Virus record (IMG/VR): IMGVR_UViG_3300013118_000123
Location: 1-22,208 of that record
DNA from: a virus
DNA: 22,208 nt
Reading direction: 5' to 3' (one strand)
A program made the translations under genes and the position numbers. Position 1 is the stretch's first letter. Every line of letters begins with the position of its first letter. The notes below the pieces were generated by a model. The model made no database searches and was not told where the DNA came from. It saw nothing but the letters and a program-made list of their open reading frames with translations. Shown in pieces: positions 11,877 to 20,725 of this stretch.

Positions 11877-13999
11877 GACTATTTATAAATAACATAGAAT
11901 TAGATTTACCTATAAACTTCACGGTTGCAAGAACTAAGCAAGTTAATGATATCGGATCGTTAAACAACCGACAAGCAAACTTCACACAAAAAATAAAACT
12001 ACCAAAAACTAAAAAAAACAAAACTGCCTTTGATAATTTAGGAGAAGGTGTAAGCGTATCTCGTTTACCATACGAAAGGAATGGAGCTTTTCTTTATAAT
12101 GATACTGGACAATGTGAAATATTTAACGGTTGGGCAGTTATAACTAACACAGATAAGTACTATAATGTTGTTATTTATGATGGTTCTATTGATTTTTATA
12201 AAGCTATAGATAATAGAGTTTTAACAGAAGTAGGTGTAAGTGATCTTAACCATACTAAAAATACTGCTACAGTTTTAAGTAGTTGGAGTGATACTAGTCC
12301 GTATAGGTATATAGTAGCTGATTATAATGGAAAGATATTTTATAATGATGGAGTAAATGACGTTTTAAACATCGACTACTTAGTGCCGAGTGTAAAGGTA
12401 AAATGGTTATGGGATAAGGTTTTTAGTTTTTTTGGATTCACTTACTCAGGAAACACATTCCAAACAGAAGAGTTTACTAATTTATGGATGACCTTTCCAA
12501 AAGGTTTAAGCAACACAGAAATAGTACCAGAGTTGATTTACACAAACAACTCATTTACAGCAGTATCAGCCTATGCGGATGATACGCTGTATTTGGATCA
12601 TACATCGCCAGCACCAACTGAAGGACAATTTGTTTACAATGATGTAGGTTTTCAAGTTGCTGAAAGTGCTACTTATGTTTTTACATTTTCAGGCACAATA
12701 GAATTAGCAGTTGAAGATAATTATGGAAATGTTATAGATGGAATAGCAACACAAGTTTATTTAGCAATTAACCCTGTTAATTTAACAACAGATGAACCTA
12801 CTAATATAGTTTCACCAAACGGCGCTTATTCTTTACAAGAAGGGGATGTAGTAACATGGTATGCGGTCGCTAATCCAAGACAAAACAGAAATATTGTTAA
12901 TGTTGAGTTTAATAGTTTAGATATTACTATTAATAAATTAGAAGGGAATGTAATTGATTTTGAAAACGCACTTATTGATTTTAAAATAAAAGACTTCTTC
13001 AATGAAATATTATGGCGCTTTAATTTGACACCATTCAAAAATAAGTATACAAATCAAATAGAGTTTTTAACTCTTACGGAGAGATTACAGAATACTGATT
13101 ATTACGATTGGAGCGATCGTTTTGTAAATGAAGTTGATGAAACTTACATATATAAAAACTATGCGCAAGAAAACAATCTAAGATATAAGTATAATGACCA
13201 AGAAAGTGATTTTAATGACGGAATTATAAATATTAATAATGTAAACCTTAAAGACTCAGCTGATGTAATAAAGTCTAAAATATATTCCCCTAACTTAGAA
13301 CTTAATACTATTTACAATGATTTTTATAACGTCTATCCTTTATGGCAAAAAGAAGCAAACGAGAACGCAAGTAGTATAGATGTTAAATATAAATCATTAG
13401 ATAAAAGGTTTTATTTTTTAAGATCAGAAACAATTACACAATCAGGTTTTATAGGAAGTGAGTCTCTAAGTGAATCAGAAGTTTTAACAGCATACCCAAG
13501 AGAAAGATTTACAAGATTATCTTTTTCAGATATAGTGCAGGATTACTACGAACCAATGCAAGGTATTTTAAACGACACTAGAGTAAAAGACATAAATATC
13601 TATTTAGATAACAACCTAGTTCATAATATAGATTTTAAAAAGCTAATATTTATTAAGCAATTAGGAAATTATTACATGTTGAATATAATACCTAACTACA
13701 TTAATAAAGGAGTTTATAAAGTCGGAGTGGTAAGAGTTAAATACAGTAGTATTGCTCAATCGCAAAACACTTTTATAACAATTACAAATTATAACACAGC
13801 AACAAATAAACTGAGTTTTGTGGTCAATGACTACAACTTGAATACAGTTATTTTACAAACTAGCGCAGATAGTGGCGTAACTTGGTCAAGTGGCTCGGTA
13901 ACAACAGTAAGTCCTAAAACTTTAGGGTTAAATTCAGGTGATTTGGTAAGGTTTAAGCACAGCGCAGAGGATTTATATAGTAACACTTATGTAATATGA
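11873..13999 (+). CDS. Large tail/baseplate protein, 708 aa
   Basis: A 708-residue, beta-rich protein starting at TTG 11873 in a TTGA overlap with the previous stop, which makes the unusual start convincing. The opening MRLFINNIELDLPINFTVAR followed by GSLNNRQANFTQKIKLPKTK is typical of a large tail protein in Bacteroidetes phages. The middle carries VKWLWDKVFSFFGFTYSG and a 'KDFFNEILWRFNL' helix. The C-terminal about 75 residues (ITNYNTATNKLSFVVNDYNL, then TSADSGVTWSSGSVTTV) look like a small beta-sandwich and may bind a host surface or glycan. Baseplate-hub or tail-tip function is inferred. It couples by ATGA to the next gene. Confidence 0.75.
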   Translation: MRLFINNIELDLPINFTVARTKQVNDIGSLNNRQANFTQKIKLPKTKKNKTAFDNLGEGVSVSRLPYERNGAFLYNDTGQCEIFNGWAVITNTDKYYNVVIYDGSIDFYKAIDNRVLTEVGVSDLNHTKNTATVLSSWSDTSPYRYIVADYNGKIFYNDGVNDVLNIDYLVPSVKVKWLWDKVFSFFGFTYSGNTFQTEEFTNLWMTFPKGLSNTEIVPELIYTNNSFTAVSAYADDTLYLDHTSPAPTEGQFVYNDVGFQVAESATYVFTFSGTIELAVEDNYGNVIDGIATQVYLAINPVNLTTDEPTNIVSPNGAYSLQEGDVVTWYAVANPRQNRNIVNVEFNSLDITINKLEGNVIDFENALIDFKIKDFFNEILWRFNLTPFKNKYTNQIEFLTLTERLQNTDYYDWSDRFVNEVDETYIYKNYAQENNLRYKYNDQESDFNDGIININNVNLKDSADVIKSKIYSPNLELNTIYNDFYNVYPLWQKEANENASSIDVKYKSLDKRFYFLRSETITQSGFIGSESLSESEVLTAYPRERFTRLSFSDIVQDYYEPMQGILNDTRVKDINIYLDNNLVHNIDFKKLIFIKQLGNYYMLNIIPNYINKGVYKVGVVRVKYSSIAQSQNTFITITNYNTATNKLSFVVNDYNLNTVILQTSADSGVTWSSGSVTTVSPKTLGLNSGDLVRFKHSAEDLYSNTYVI

Positions 14000-14265
14000 T
14001 AATAGAGCAATTGACAAAACCACCGTTTATTCATTTTGGATTAATGAAACAAACACTAACAGTAAATGCTGGGGAAAATTTTAAGATATTTCAAAAGAAC
14101 TTGTATTTAGATATAAGCCAAGTTAAGATAAATGATGTAGTAGCTAAGTATGAAAATAATTATACTATAAATACTCCAGGAGTATATAATTATGAAACTA
14201 AGATTGATAACTCTATAGCTTTAAAGGAGATAATAGGAAACACAATAACAGTAACAGTTGTATAA
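13996..14265 (+). CDS. Small beta-rich protein upstream of the tape measure gene, 89 aa
   Basis: An 89-residue protein that starts at ATG 13996 (ATGA overlap) and ends one base into the tape measure ATG (TAATG). The sequence is beta-rich (QTLTVNAGENFKIFQKNLYL, then NNYTINTPGVYNYETKI), compatible with a small Ig-like or tail-tip accessory module. No family is recognised. Tight coupling on both sides suggests it is made in proportion to its neighbours and belongs to the tail. Confidence 0.65.
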   Translation: MIIEQLTKPPFIHFGLMKQTLTVNAGENFKIFQKNLYLDISQVKINDVVAKYENNYTINTPGVYNYETKIDNSIALKEIIGNTITVTVV

Positions 14266-16922
14266 TGGCGGCAGAGAGAATAGTTATAGCAGAACTAGAT
14301 ATTGATATAGGTACACTAATCAAAAACACTTCTGATGTAAAAAAAGATTTAGATAGTTTAGTAGAAGCTCAAAAAGAATTAAAAAAAGCTGGAGACACTT
14401 CAAGTAAGCAATTTGTTCAAAATGCAGCAGATATAAAAATATTATCAAAAGCGTACAACACTAACATTAAGGCGATAAATAAAAACACTCAAGCAGTAGC
14501 GGATTTGACAGCAAGAGAAGATTTATTAAATTCTGTTTTAGGTGAAGAGGTTGCAAGTATTGAAGAGGCTAGGGAACAAAATAAACTTTTAAATAAATTA
14601 AGAAACACAGCTACTACTACACTAGGTGAACAATCGGAAGAAGTAAAGAAGCTAAACGAACAGCTTAATAGAAACAATGAATTTATACAAGCAAATGCAG
14701 ACAATTACTTAAAACAAAAAATAAACATTGGAAACTACAAAGAATCTATAAAAGAAGCTTTCGACGAAATAAATATTTTTAACGGAGGTATTAGCGGATT
14801 CATGGAAAGGTCAAGGCAAGCAGGCGGAGCTGGAAAACTATTTACAAGTTCTTTAAAAGCCATGACTAAAGGAATGTACGGAATGATTAAAGCCTCATTA
14901 TCTTTTTTAGCCACACCAATTGGTGCAGTTATTGGAATTATTGGAGCAGCTTTTTTGTTGGTTAAAAATGCAATGGGAAGAAGCGAAGAAGCTACAAACA
15001 AAATAACTAGAGCTTTTAGTGGATTTACTGGAATGTTAAAAGGTGTTTTAAAAGCTTTAGAGCCTGTAGGGGAATTTCTAATAGACATTTTAGTTAAGTA
15101 CTTGGAGTTTGTAGAATCTTACATCTATGCGGTAATAGATGCTTTTGCGGCTATATTAAAATTTGTGGGGTTTGATGATTTAGCAGCAAGTGTTAGTGGT
15201 TTTAGTGAGTCAATGCGAGAAGCCTCGAAAGACGCAAAAGCGTTAGCTGATGCTGAAGCAGCACTAGAAAAGGCGCAAAGAAAAGCAAGGCTAACACAGT
15301 TAGAATATCAAAAGGACGCTGAGAAATTAAGACAAATTAGAGATGATGAAACAAAATCATTTCAAGAGCGTATAAAAGCAAATGAAGATTTAGGATTAGT
15401 GCTTCAAAAGCAATTACAAGACGAATTAAAAATAGCTCAAACAGCCCTAGAAGTAGCAAATCTAAGAATAAAAGCAGAGGGAGCTACAAAAGATGCATTA
15501 GACGCTCAAGCTGATGCACTTACTGAAATAGCTGATATTGAAGAAAGAATAACAGGACAACAATCTGAACAATTAACTAATAGAGTTTCATTAGAAAAAG
15601 AAGCGGCAGAGAAAGCAAAAGAAATACGTGAGAAAGCTATTAATGATGGCATAAAAAAGTTAGAAGAAGAGCTTCAACTTTATATTGCTCAACAAGGAGT
15701 TAAAGCCAAGACACTTGAAGAACAATTAAGAATCGAACAAAATATAGCTGCTAAGGAACTAGAAATTGAAAAGAAAAAACTAGAAGGAAAAAAACAGTCT
15801 CAAATAGAGTACGAAACCGAAGTAATTAATATAAAAAATAGACTTCTTGAAAAAGAATTAGAGTTAGTTCAGCAAAATTTAGATAGAGAATTACAACTAG
15901 TAATCGATAATAATCAACAAAAAATTGAAAAAGAAACGTTTTTTACTGAAGAACTTCTAAGATTAGAAAATGAAAGGATTCAAAGAATAGAAGAAGCGCA
16001 AAGAAACGCAGCAGCAAAAAGGTTACAGGAGGGTATTATAAACGAGCAGCAATATCAAGATGAAATAACAAAGATACAATTAGAAACACAAGCTGCTAGA
16101 GATGAAGCGAACGCATTAAGAGAAGAAGCAATTAAAGAGCAAAAAGCTGTAGATATTGCTAATCAAAGAGAGTTAGATTTATTAAATTTTGAAACAGATT
16201 TTGAGCGTCAAAAATATGAGCTAGAAGAAAGAAGAAGGGCGGAAGTAGAAGCTGCTGAAAAAGTGAATGCAGATGTTTCTTTAATTGATGAAAGATACGC
16301 AAAGTTAAGACAACAATTAGAAGAAGATGTTTCGAAACAAAAACAAGCAGTAAACCAACAAGCAGTAGGAGATTTAGCAAGTGCATTAGGTGAAGAGTCT
16401 GCGCTTGGTAAAGCAGCTGCGTTAGCTCAAGCAGCTATAAACATTCAGCAAGGTATAACTAAAGCTATTGCTTTGGGAGGTTTTGCAGGAATCGCAAAAG
16501 GAGTTGCAGTAGCAGCAGCAGGAGCTAAATCCATAGGTAAAATTACAAGTGTAAAAACAAAGTTTGCTCAAGGAGGAATTCAAGAAGTTGGAGGAAGTAG
16601 GCACGGACAAGGAGGGACTAAGTTTTACGGAGAAGATGGAAGTGTGTTTGAAGCAGAGAAAGGTGAAGGAATAGGAGTGTTAAGTAGAAACTCTTTTAGT
16701 GGATTCAAGTCTCTCAATAAAGAATTAAACAACCCTGTCTCTTTTGCTGGGATTGGTCAAACTTCTAATGTTTCTCAATTTGTAAATAAAAACAACGGTT
16801 TGTCAGCAGAGGATGTGCGATCTATTGTAAATAATATGCCGCCAATTTACACAGCTGTAACAGATATAAACAAAGGACAGGCAGACTATGCACAGGTGGT
16901 TGATGGAGCAAATTTAGGATAG
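14265..16922 (+). CDS. Tail tape measure protein
   Basis: An 885-residue protein with the classic tape-measure layout: a helical coiled-coil N-terminus (about 20-170), a hydrophobic segment with transmembrane character (LSFLATPIGAVIGIIGAAFL, about 212-231), a second hydrophobic region (about 270-305), a very long charged coiled coil (about 325-700), an Ala-rich hydrophobic C-terminal region and a Gly-rich end (FAQGGIQEVGGSRHGQGGTK). It fills the tail tube, sets its length and probably helps DNA enter the cell. Using about 0.15 nm per residue, the tail would be roughly 130 nm. It is the largest gene in the window, following the tail-tip genes rather than preceding them as in many phages. Confidence 0.92.
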   Translation: MAAERIVIAELDIDIGTLIKNTSDVKKDLDSLVEAQKELKKAGDTSSKQFVQNAADIKILSKAYNTNIKAINKNTQAVADLTAREDLLNSVLGEEVASIEEAREQNKLLNKLRNTATTTLGEQSEEVKKLNEQLNRNNEFIQANADNYLKQKINIGNYKESIKEAFDEINIFNGGISGFMERSRQAGGAGKLFTSSLKAMTKGMYGMIKASLSFLATPIGAVIGIIGAAFLLVKNAMGRSEEATNKITRAFSGFTGMLKGVLKALEPVGEFLIDILVKYLEFVESYIYAVIDAFAAILKFVGFDDLAASVSGFSESMREASKDAKALADAEAALEKAQRKARLTQLEYQKDAEKLRQIRDDETKSFQERIKANEDLGLVLQKQLQDELKIAQTALEVANLRIKAEGATKDALDAQADALTEIADIEERITGQQSEQLTNRVSLEKEAAEKAKEIREKAINDGIKKLEEELQLYIAQQGVKAKTLEEQLRIEQNIAAKELEIEKKKLEGKKQSQIEYETEVINIKNRLLEKELELVQQNLDRELQLVIDNNQQKIEKETFFTEELLRLENERIQRIEEAQRNAAAKRLQEGIINEQQYQDEITKIQLETQAARDEANALREEAIKEQKAVDIANQRELDLLNFETDFERQKYELEERRRAEVEAAEKVNADVSLIDERYAKLRQQLEEDVSKQKQAVNQQAVGDLASALGEESALGKAAALAQAAINIQQGITKAIALGGFAGIAKGVAVAAAGAKSIGKITSVKTKFAQGGIQEVGGSRHGQGGTKFYGEDGSVFEAEKGEGIGVLSRNSFSGFKSLNKELNNPVSFAGIGQTSNVSQFVNKNNGLSAEDVRSIVNNMPPIYTAVTDINKGQADYAQVVDGANLG

Positions 16923-16923
16923 T

Positions 16924-17178
16924 ATGATTAGTGATATTTTAAGCGGATGGGAAAATTTTTTAAATAAATCCGAAGTAACAGAAAAAATAGCAAAACAAAG
17001 AGCAAAAATTTGCTCAACATGTGAACATAATAAAAAAGGAATGTTGTTAGCTTTTATAAAAGATAAACTAACAGAAATACAAGGCAGGTATTGTAATGAT
17101 TGTAGTGGTTGCCCATTATCAGCGAAGGTAAGAACGAAGAAAGATATATGTGAGAAATGGCAAAAAGATATGAAATAA
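16924..17178 (+). CDS. Six-cysteine, probably zinc-binding protein, 84 aa
   Basis: An 84-residue protein with Cys30-x2-Cys33 (ICSTCEHNKK), Cys57-x2-Cys60-x2-Cys63 (RYCNDCSGCPLSAKVRTKK) and Cys76 in ICEKWQ. The spacing suggests one or two zinc-binding knuckles, a layout I recognise from small proteins close to tape-measure genes in Bacteroidetes phages, although their function is unknown to me. The start is 2 bp after the tape measure stop. It overlaps the next gene by 22 bp. Confidence 0.65.
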   Translation: MISDILSGWENFLNKSEVTEKIAKQRAKICSTCEHNKKGMLLAFIKDKLTEIQGRYCNDCSGCPLSAKVRTKKDICEKWQKDMK

Positions 17179-17405
17179 TACAAAGTTTAGGAAGAAATCT
17201 ACTTACACTTATACAGATTGGTGTTATTCCTATAACAATATTAGATAAAAAAACTATCTATGAAGACTATTTAGTTTATTTAAAGGATAACGATCCAGCA
17301 GAATCAAAAAAAATAATATCAGCTATACACGATATTAGATTGCGTGAAGCGCAGAGAATAGTCGCTTTTATGGAAGAAAACACAGGCGTCAAAAAAATGA
17401 CGTAG
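17157..17405 (+). CDS. Hypothetical protein, 82 aa
   Basis: An 82-residue protein: MAKRYEIIQSLGRNLLTLIQ, then VIPITILDKKTIYEDYLVYL and a helical end (HDIRLREAQRIVAFMEENTG). There is one moderately hydrophobic stretch but no clear membrane span. No family is recognised. It overlaps the preceding six-Cys gene by 22 bp and ends inside the hairpin that precedes the protease gene. It could be a tail assembly or maturation helper. Confidence 0.55.
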   Translation: MAKRYEIIQSLGRNLLTLIQIGVIPITILDKKTIYEDYLVYLKDNDPAESKKIISAIHDIRLREAQRIVAFMEENTGVKKMT

Positions 17406-17438
17406 AAATAATTCTACATCGCATACTTTTGAGTATGC
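17402..17438 (+). promoter_or_regulatory. Tandem hairpins, the second containing the protease start codon
   Basis: GTAGAA (17402-17407) and TTCTAC (17412-17417) form a perfect 6-bp stem with loop ATAA. Three bases later GCATACT (17421-17427) and AGTATGC (17432-17438) form a perfect 7-bp stem with a 4-nt TTTG loop. The ATG of the protease gene (17435-17437) is in the 3' arm of the second stem, and the first hairpin begins in the stop region of the previous gene. This suggests translation of the protease may be held back until ribosomes or another factor open the structure. Effect not shown. Confidence 0.55.
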
Positions 17439-18601
17439 AAGCAAATTTATACATCAATGACGTTATAGGCTCTACTTATGACTATAACGGAAATCTTACA
17501 GAGAAAGGCTTTGAATTGCTTGATCTAATTCAGCAAGTACAAAAGTATCCAGAAGCAGAAAGTTACAATCTTTTTATATGTACTCCAGGCGGAAGTGTAG
17601 AAGTAGGTTTTCAAATATATGATTACTTAAAATCATTAGGAAAACCTGTTCATACTATTGGTCATTCAATGGTAGCTTCTATAGGTACTGTTGTATTCAT
17701 GGCAGGAGAAAAAAGAACCTTAAACAAAGGTACAGACTTTTTTATTCACTTACCTAGTGGCGGCGTACATGGTACTTCGGAAGACATAAACGATTACGCT
17801 TCTATGATTTCTGAGATTCAAACAAAGATTTTAAAATTCTACAAAGAACATACAGGACTACAGGAGGAAGGGCTTTTGCCTTTGCTTAGAAACGAAACTA
17901 CACTAACGGTAGAACAAGCTTACGATTTAGGATTTGCAAACACTCAGCCAAAACAGGTTGAGCCAGTTGCATTTTATAAAAAATCAAGCACAAATATTAA
18001 CACAAATAAAACTATGAGTACAAAAGATGATGAAGTAACAGTAAAAAAAGACTGGTTGGAAACTCAGTTTGAAGCTATTACAAAGCTATTTACAACAAAG
18101 CCAAAAAATGTAACAGAAACTACTGCTGATGGGGAAACAATGATTGATTTTCCAAATGTAGAAGAAGGGCAGCCAATAGCAGTAGGAGAAGAAGCTACTA
18201 TTGATGGTTTACCAGCTGAAGGAGAATATGTAATGCCAAGCGGAATGACGTTTGTTTTTTCTGGTGGAATTTTAGAGGCTATCAACGAACCAGAAGTTGA
18301 AGAAGAGGGGATGACAGAAGATGAGATGAATAAAATTATCTCTGATTTAAAAGAGCAAATTTCTAAGTCAAATGAAGAAAAAGAATCCGCTTTAGCAAAC
18401 TCAAGCACTCTACAAGCAGAAAACGAACAGCTGAAAAAAGATGTTAAAAACATAAAAACTCAGTTTGAAACTTTCAAAACAGAACTCGAAACAAAGTTTG
18501 ATTTTAAAGCAGTAGTAAATATTAAAGAAGAAGAAGTAAAGGAGAATGAAAGTCAAGCAAAAAAGGCTTATAAAAACTTAATAAATAAAAGAAAAAAATA
18601 A
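17435..18601 (+). CDS. ClpP-type prohead protease with scaffold-like C-terminal region
   Basis: Counted from ATG 17435 (388 aa; TTG 17429 is an alternative, two codons upstream), residues 1-170 form an S14/ClpP-like protease. The oxyanion strand is CTPGGSVEVG. The nucleophile is Ser82 in GHSMVASIGTVVFMAG, His105 lies in FFIHLPSGG, and an acidic residue (Glu154) in RNETTLTVEQAYDLGFA occupies the third position, as in many phage forms. Residues about 240-285 form a Gly-rich acidic segment, and 295-388 form a Lys/Glu-rich coiled coil typical of scaffold. It cleaves capsid-assembly proteins during prohead maturation. Internal ATG 18014, preceded by an A-rich start-like tract, could produce a separate scaffold. 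Confidence 0.88.
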   Translation: MQANLYINDVIGSTYDYNGNLTEKGFELLDLIQQVQKYPEAESYNLFICTPGGSVEVGFQIYDYLKSLGKPVHTIGHSMVASIGTVVFMAGEKRTLNKGTDFFIHLPSGGVHGTSEDINDYASMISEIQTKILKFYKEHTGLQEEGLLPLLRNETTLTVEQAYDLGFANTQPKQVEPVAFYKKSSTNINTNKTMSTKDDEVTVKKDWLETQFEAITKLFTTKPKNVTETTADGETMIDFPNVEEGQPIAVGEEATIDGLPAEGEYVMPSGMTFVFSGGILEAINEPEVEEEGMTEDEMNKIISDLKEQISKSNEEKESALANSSTLQAENEQLKKDVKNIKTQFETFKTELETKFDFKAVVNIKEEEVKENESQAKKAYKNLINKRKK

Positions 18602-18607
18602 ATAGAT

Positions 18608-19684
18608 ATGGGAAGCGCGATTAATAACGGAGCATTTACATTTAATCAAACAGAGATTGATGATTGGTCATTGGTTATCAATGAACTTACTTTTGGTGAT
18701 CCAGAAATAAATAGAATACACGATATTCAGCAAGGTATTAAGCATAATGAGCAGATTGTTTTTGCTGGATTATTTGGCTTAATGGGTAAAAAGGTTAAAG
18801 CTAACTGTGTTAAAAATGAAATTGAAGGAGTAACACTAACTGAAAAGTCATGGACTCCAGTTTTTGAAGATTTCAGGCTAAAGCATTGTTCCTCAGATGT
18901 GAACGCACAGGATAAATTAGTTAATCAAATGGCTAGAATGAATCCAGACTATTATAATGTGGTAGAAGGTTCAAATTCAGTAGTCGGTAACTTTTTGGTT
19001 GGAAAGATCATTGAGCAATTTAACCCTACACTTTTAAGAAAAGCATGGTTCTCTGACATAGCAGCAGACACTATCGCAAATGGAGGAAAATTAACAAACG
19101 GAACAGATAAAGAATACTTCAACACTTTTGATGGAATATTTAAGCAAATGTTTACAGAAATCCCAAATACAGATCCTTTATATGTAAATATTCCTAAAAA
19201 CGGTGGAGCAGATTATGCTGGACAAGAATTAGCTGCGGATGAATCTATAGCTATTTTAAAAGCAATGTATAATAAAGCAGATAGCCGTTTATTAGAACAA
19301 CCTGATAAAAAGTTTTATGTAACTAGAACTCTTTGGGATGGTTATTTAAATGACTTGGAAAGCACTCAAAATCAAGGAGCTGGAAACACGCTTATTAATG
19401 AGAACGGTAAAGAGACTTTAACATATAGAGGCGTTGAAGTAGTTAAAATGCAAATTTGGGACAGGATCATTACGCAATACGAAGACAACGGCACAACATA
19501 TAATTTACCTCATAGAGCAGTATTGTCAACTCCTTTAAACTTGCCTATCGGTACTTTATCAGATGGGGATTGGGGAACTATTGACGCTTTCTATGATAAG
19601 GTTACTTCTCAAAATTATGTAGATGGCGTTTATAGTATTGATGCGAAATTCATGCAAAAATACTTAGCCGTGTTTGCATATTAA
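18608..19684 (+). CDS. Major capsid protein (HK97-fold type)
   Basis: A 358-residue protein that I recognise as a Bacteroidetes-type major capsid protein. The N-terminal MGSAINNGAFTFNQTEIDDW leads into conserved-looking helical stretches (LSNELTFG-like), with a central KIIEQFNPTLLRKAWFSDI and strand-rich C-terminal part (TYRGVEVVKMQIWDRII, then LPHRAVLSTPLNLPIG) as in HK97-fold capsids. It follows the protease-scaffold gene, which supports the call. It assembles into the icosahedral shell. It has no N-terminal delta domain of its own, in agreement with the scaffold being fused to the protease. Confidence 0.88.
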   Translation: MGSAINNGAFTFNQTEIDDWSLVINELTFGDPEINRIHDIQQGIKHNEQIVFAGLFGLMGKKVKANCVKNEIEGVTLTEKSWTPVFEDFRLKHCSSDVNAQDKLVNQMARMNPDYYNVVEGSNSVVGNFLVGKIIEQFNPTLLRKAWFSDIAADTIANGGKLTNGTDKEYFNTFDGIFKQMFTEIPNTDPLYVNIPKNGGADYAGQELAADESIAILKAMYNKADSRLLEQPDKKFYVTRTLWDGYLNDLESTQNQGAGNTLINENGKETLTYRGVEVVKMQIWDRIITQYEDNGTTYNLPHRAVLSTPLNLPIGTLSDGDWGTIDAFYDKVTSQNYVDGVYSIDAKFMQKYLAVFAY

Positions 19685-19707
19685 TAACTAAATAAAAAGA
19701 TACAGAT

Positions 19708-20295
19708 ATGATATGTGATGGTGGATTAATTAACGCAGATATGTTGTACGACTGTCTTAATGCTCCTATTGGAGGTATTGAGACGAATGTACTTCTATTT
19801 AATATAGATGATATTGACTATACAGCAATAACTAGGGACGCTTCTAACGAAGATATCGTAACAAACTTTGCTTTAAAAACTGGCAAAACAGGTTATTTAC
19901 TGCAAGGAGTAAAACAAGTAAATAACGGAGCTTCTGAATTAGTTAAAAAAGAATTCTCTAGCGATAAAAGAAAGCATTCTTTTAACGGGGTGGCTTTCAA
20001 TGTTAGTGCAGCTGTAAAAAACCAAATGAACCGAATGGCAAAAGGCGGAAAATTTGCTGTTATGGTAGAAAGAAAATGGAAGGGACTTAACAACACAGAA
20101 GCTTTCTTAATTTATGGTTTAGATTCTGGTTTAGAATTAGAAACAGAAGTACATAACACTAACGAAAACGATGGTGTGTTGCAATTTACTTTAGCTAGTG
20201 CAGATGGATACGAAGAAAGATATTTACCAAGCACAGTATTGGAAACAGATTACGCAACAACTAAAACAGCATTCGATGCAAAATTCGCAGCTTAA
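19708..20295 (+). CDS. Probable tail tube (major tail) protein, 195 aa
   Basis: A 195-residue beta-rich protein. Segments TGKTGYLLQGVKQVNNGASE, HSFNGVAFNVSAAVKNQMNR, GGKFAVMVERKWKG and TEAFLIYGLDSGLELETEVH, then GVLQFTLASADGYEERYLPS, are laid out as in tail-tube proteins, with a terminal extension (TVLETDYATTKTAF). I judge it a tail tube or related virion protein; a capsid-decoration protein is the alternative because it directly follows the capsid gene. It overlaps the next gene by 20 bp. Confidence 0.6.
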   Translation: MICDGGLINADMLYDCLNAPIGGIETNVLLFNIDDIDYTAITRDASNEDIVTNFALKTGKTGYLLQGVKQVNNGASELVKKEFSSDKRKHSFNGVAFNVSAAVKNQMNRMAKGGKFAVMVERKWKGLNNTEAFLIYGLDSGLELETEVHNTNENDGVLQFTLASADGYEERYLPSTVLETDYATTKTAFDAKFAA

Positions 20296-20725
20296 TTGGT
20301 TGGAACTAAATACAATTGACATCGTTAGCAAAGTAACAGCTGACGGTGTTAAGTATTTAGAATTATTTCTACAAGATTACAGTAAACTATTTAATAAAAA
20401 AGTAGTTCCAAGTTGTAATAATTGTATCAATGAATATTTAAAAGAATACAAAGAAAATTTTAAGGTTATGTCAAACGATTGCAAATATAAATTACACAAA
20501 AAAAGAGAAGGAATACAATTAGAATTCGGTAGTAATGTACATGTAACCAATGTAAATATTACAGATGAATATGCAGAAAAATTGATTGAACGATTTACGC
20601 CTTTTCATAAAGAAGGAACGTTAGATTTTCTTTTTGATAAATACCCCAAAAATACTACAAATTCCACTCAAAAAAACACAAGACAAAGACGTAATAGAAA
20701 GAAATCTACAGAAACTAAAGGATAG
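20276..20725 (+). CDS. Hypothetical structural-region protein, 149 aa
   Basis: The frame is open from 20198, but the ATG at 20276 gives a product (MQNSQLNWLELNTIDIVSKV) with a 20-bp overlap and a more sensible start. Features are a Cys-x2-Cys (SCNNCINEYLKEYKENF), a beta-helical core (QLEFGSNVHVTNVNITDEYAEKLIER with FTPFHKEGTLDFLFDK) and a very basic, disordered tail (RQRRNRKKSTETKG). The location between tube and portal suggests a virion or assembly component. Not recognised beyond that. Confidence 0.65.
   Translation: MQNSQLNWLELNTIDIVSKVTADGVKYLELFLQDYSKLFNKKVVPSCNNCINEYLKEYKENFKVMSNDCKYKLHKKREGIQLEFGSNVHVTNVNITDEYAEKLIERFTPFHKEGTLDFLFDKYPKNTTNSTQKNTRQRRNRKKSTETKG

Noticed and set aside
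14735-15088. 117-codon minus-strand ORF within the tape measure gene
   Set aside because: It is an antisense shadow of a strongly supported gene, as are those at 14489-14704, 16159-16386 and 16422-16610.
18064-18453. 129-codon minus-strand ORF within the protease-scaffold gene
   Set aside because: Antisense shadow; its Ser-rich composition reflects the acidic, Glu-rich sense strand.
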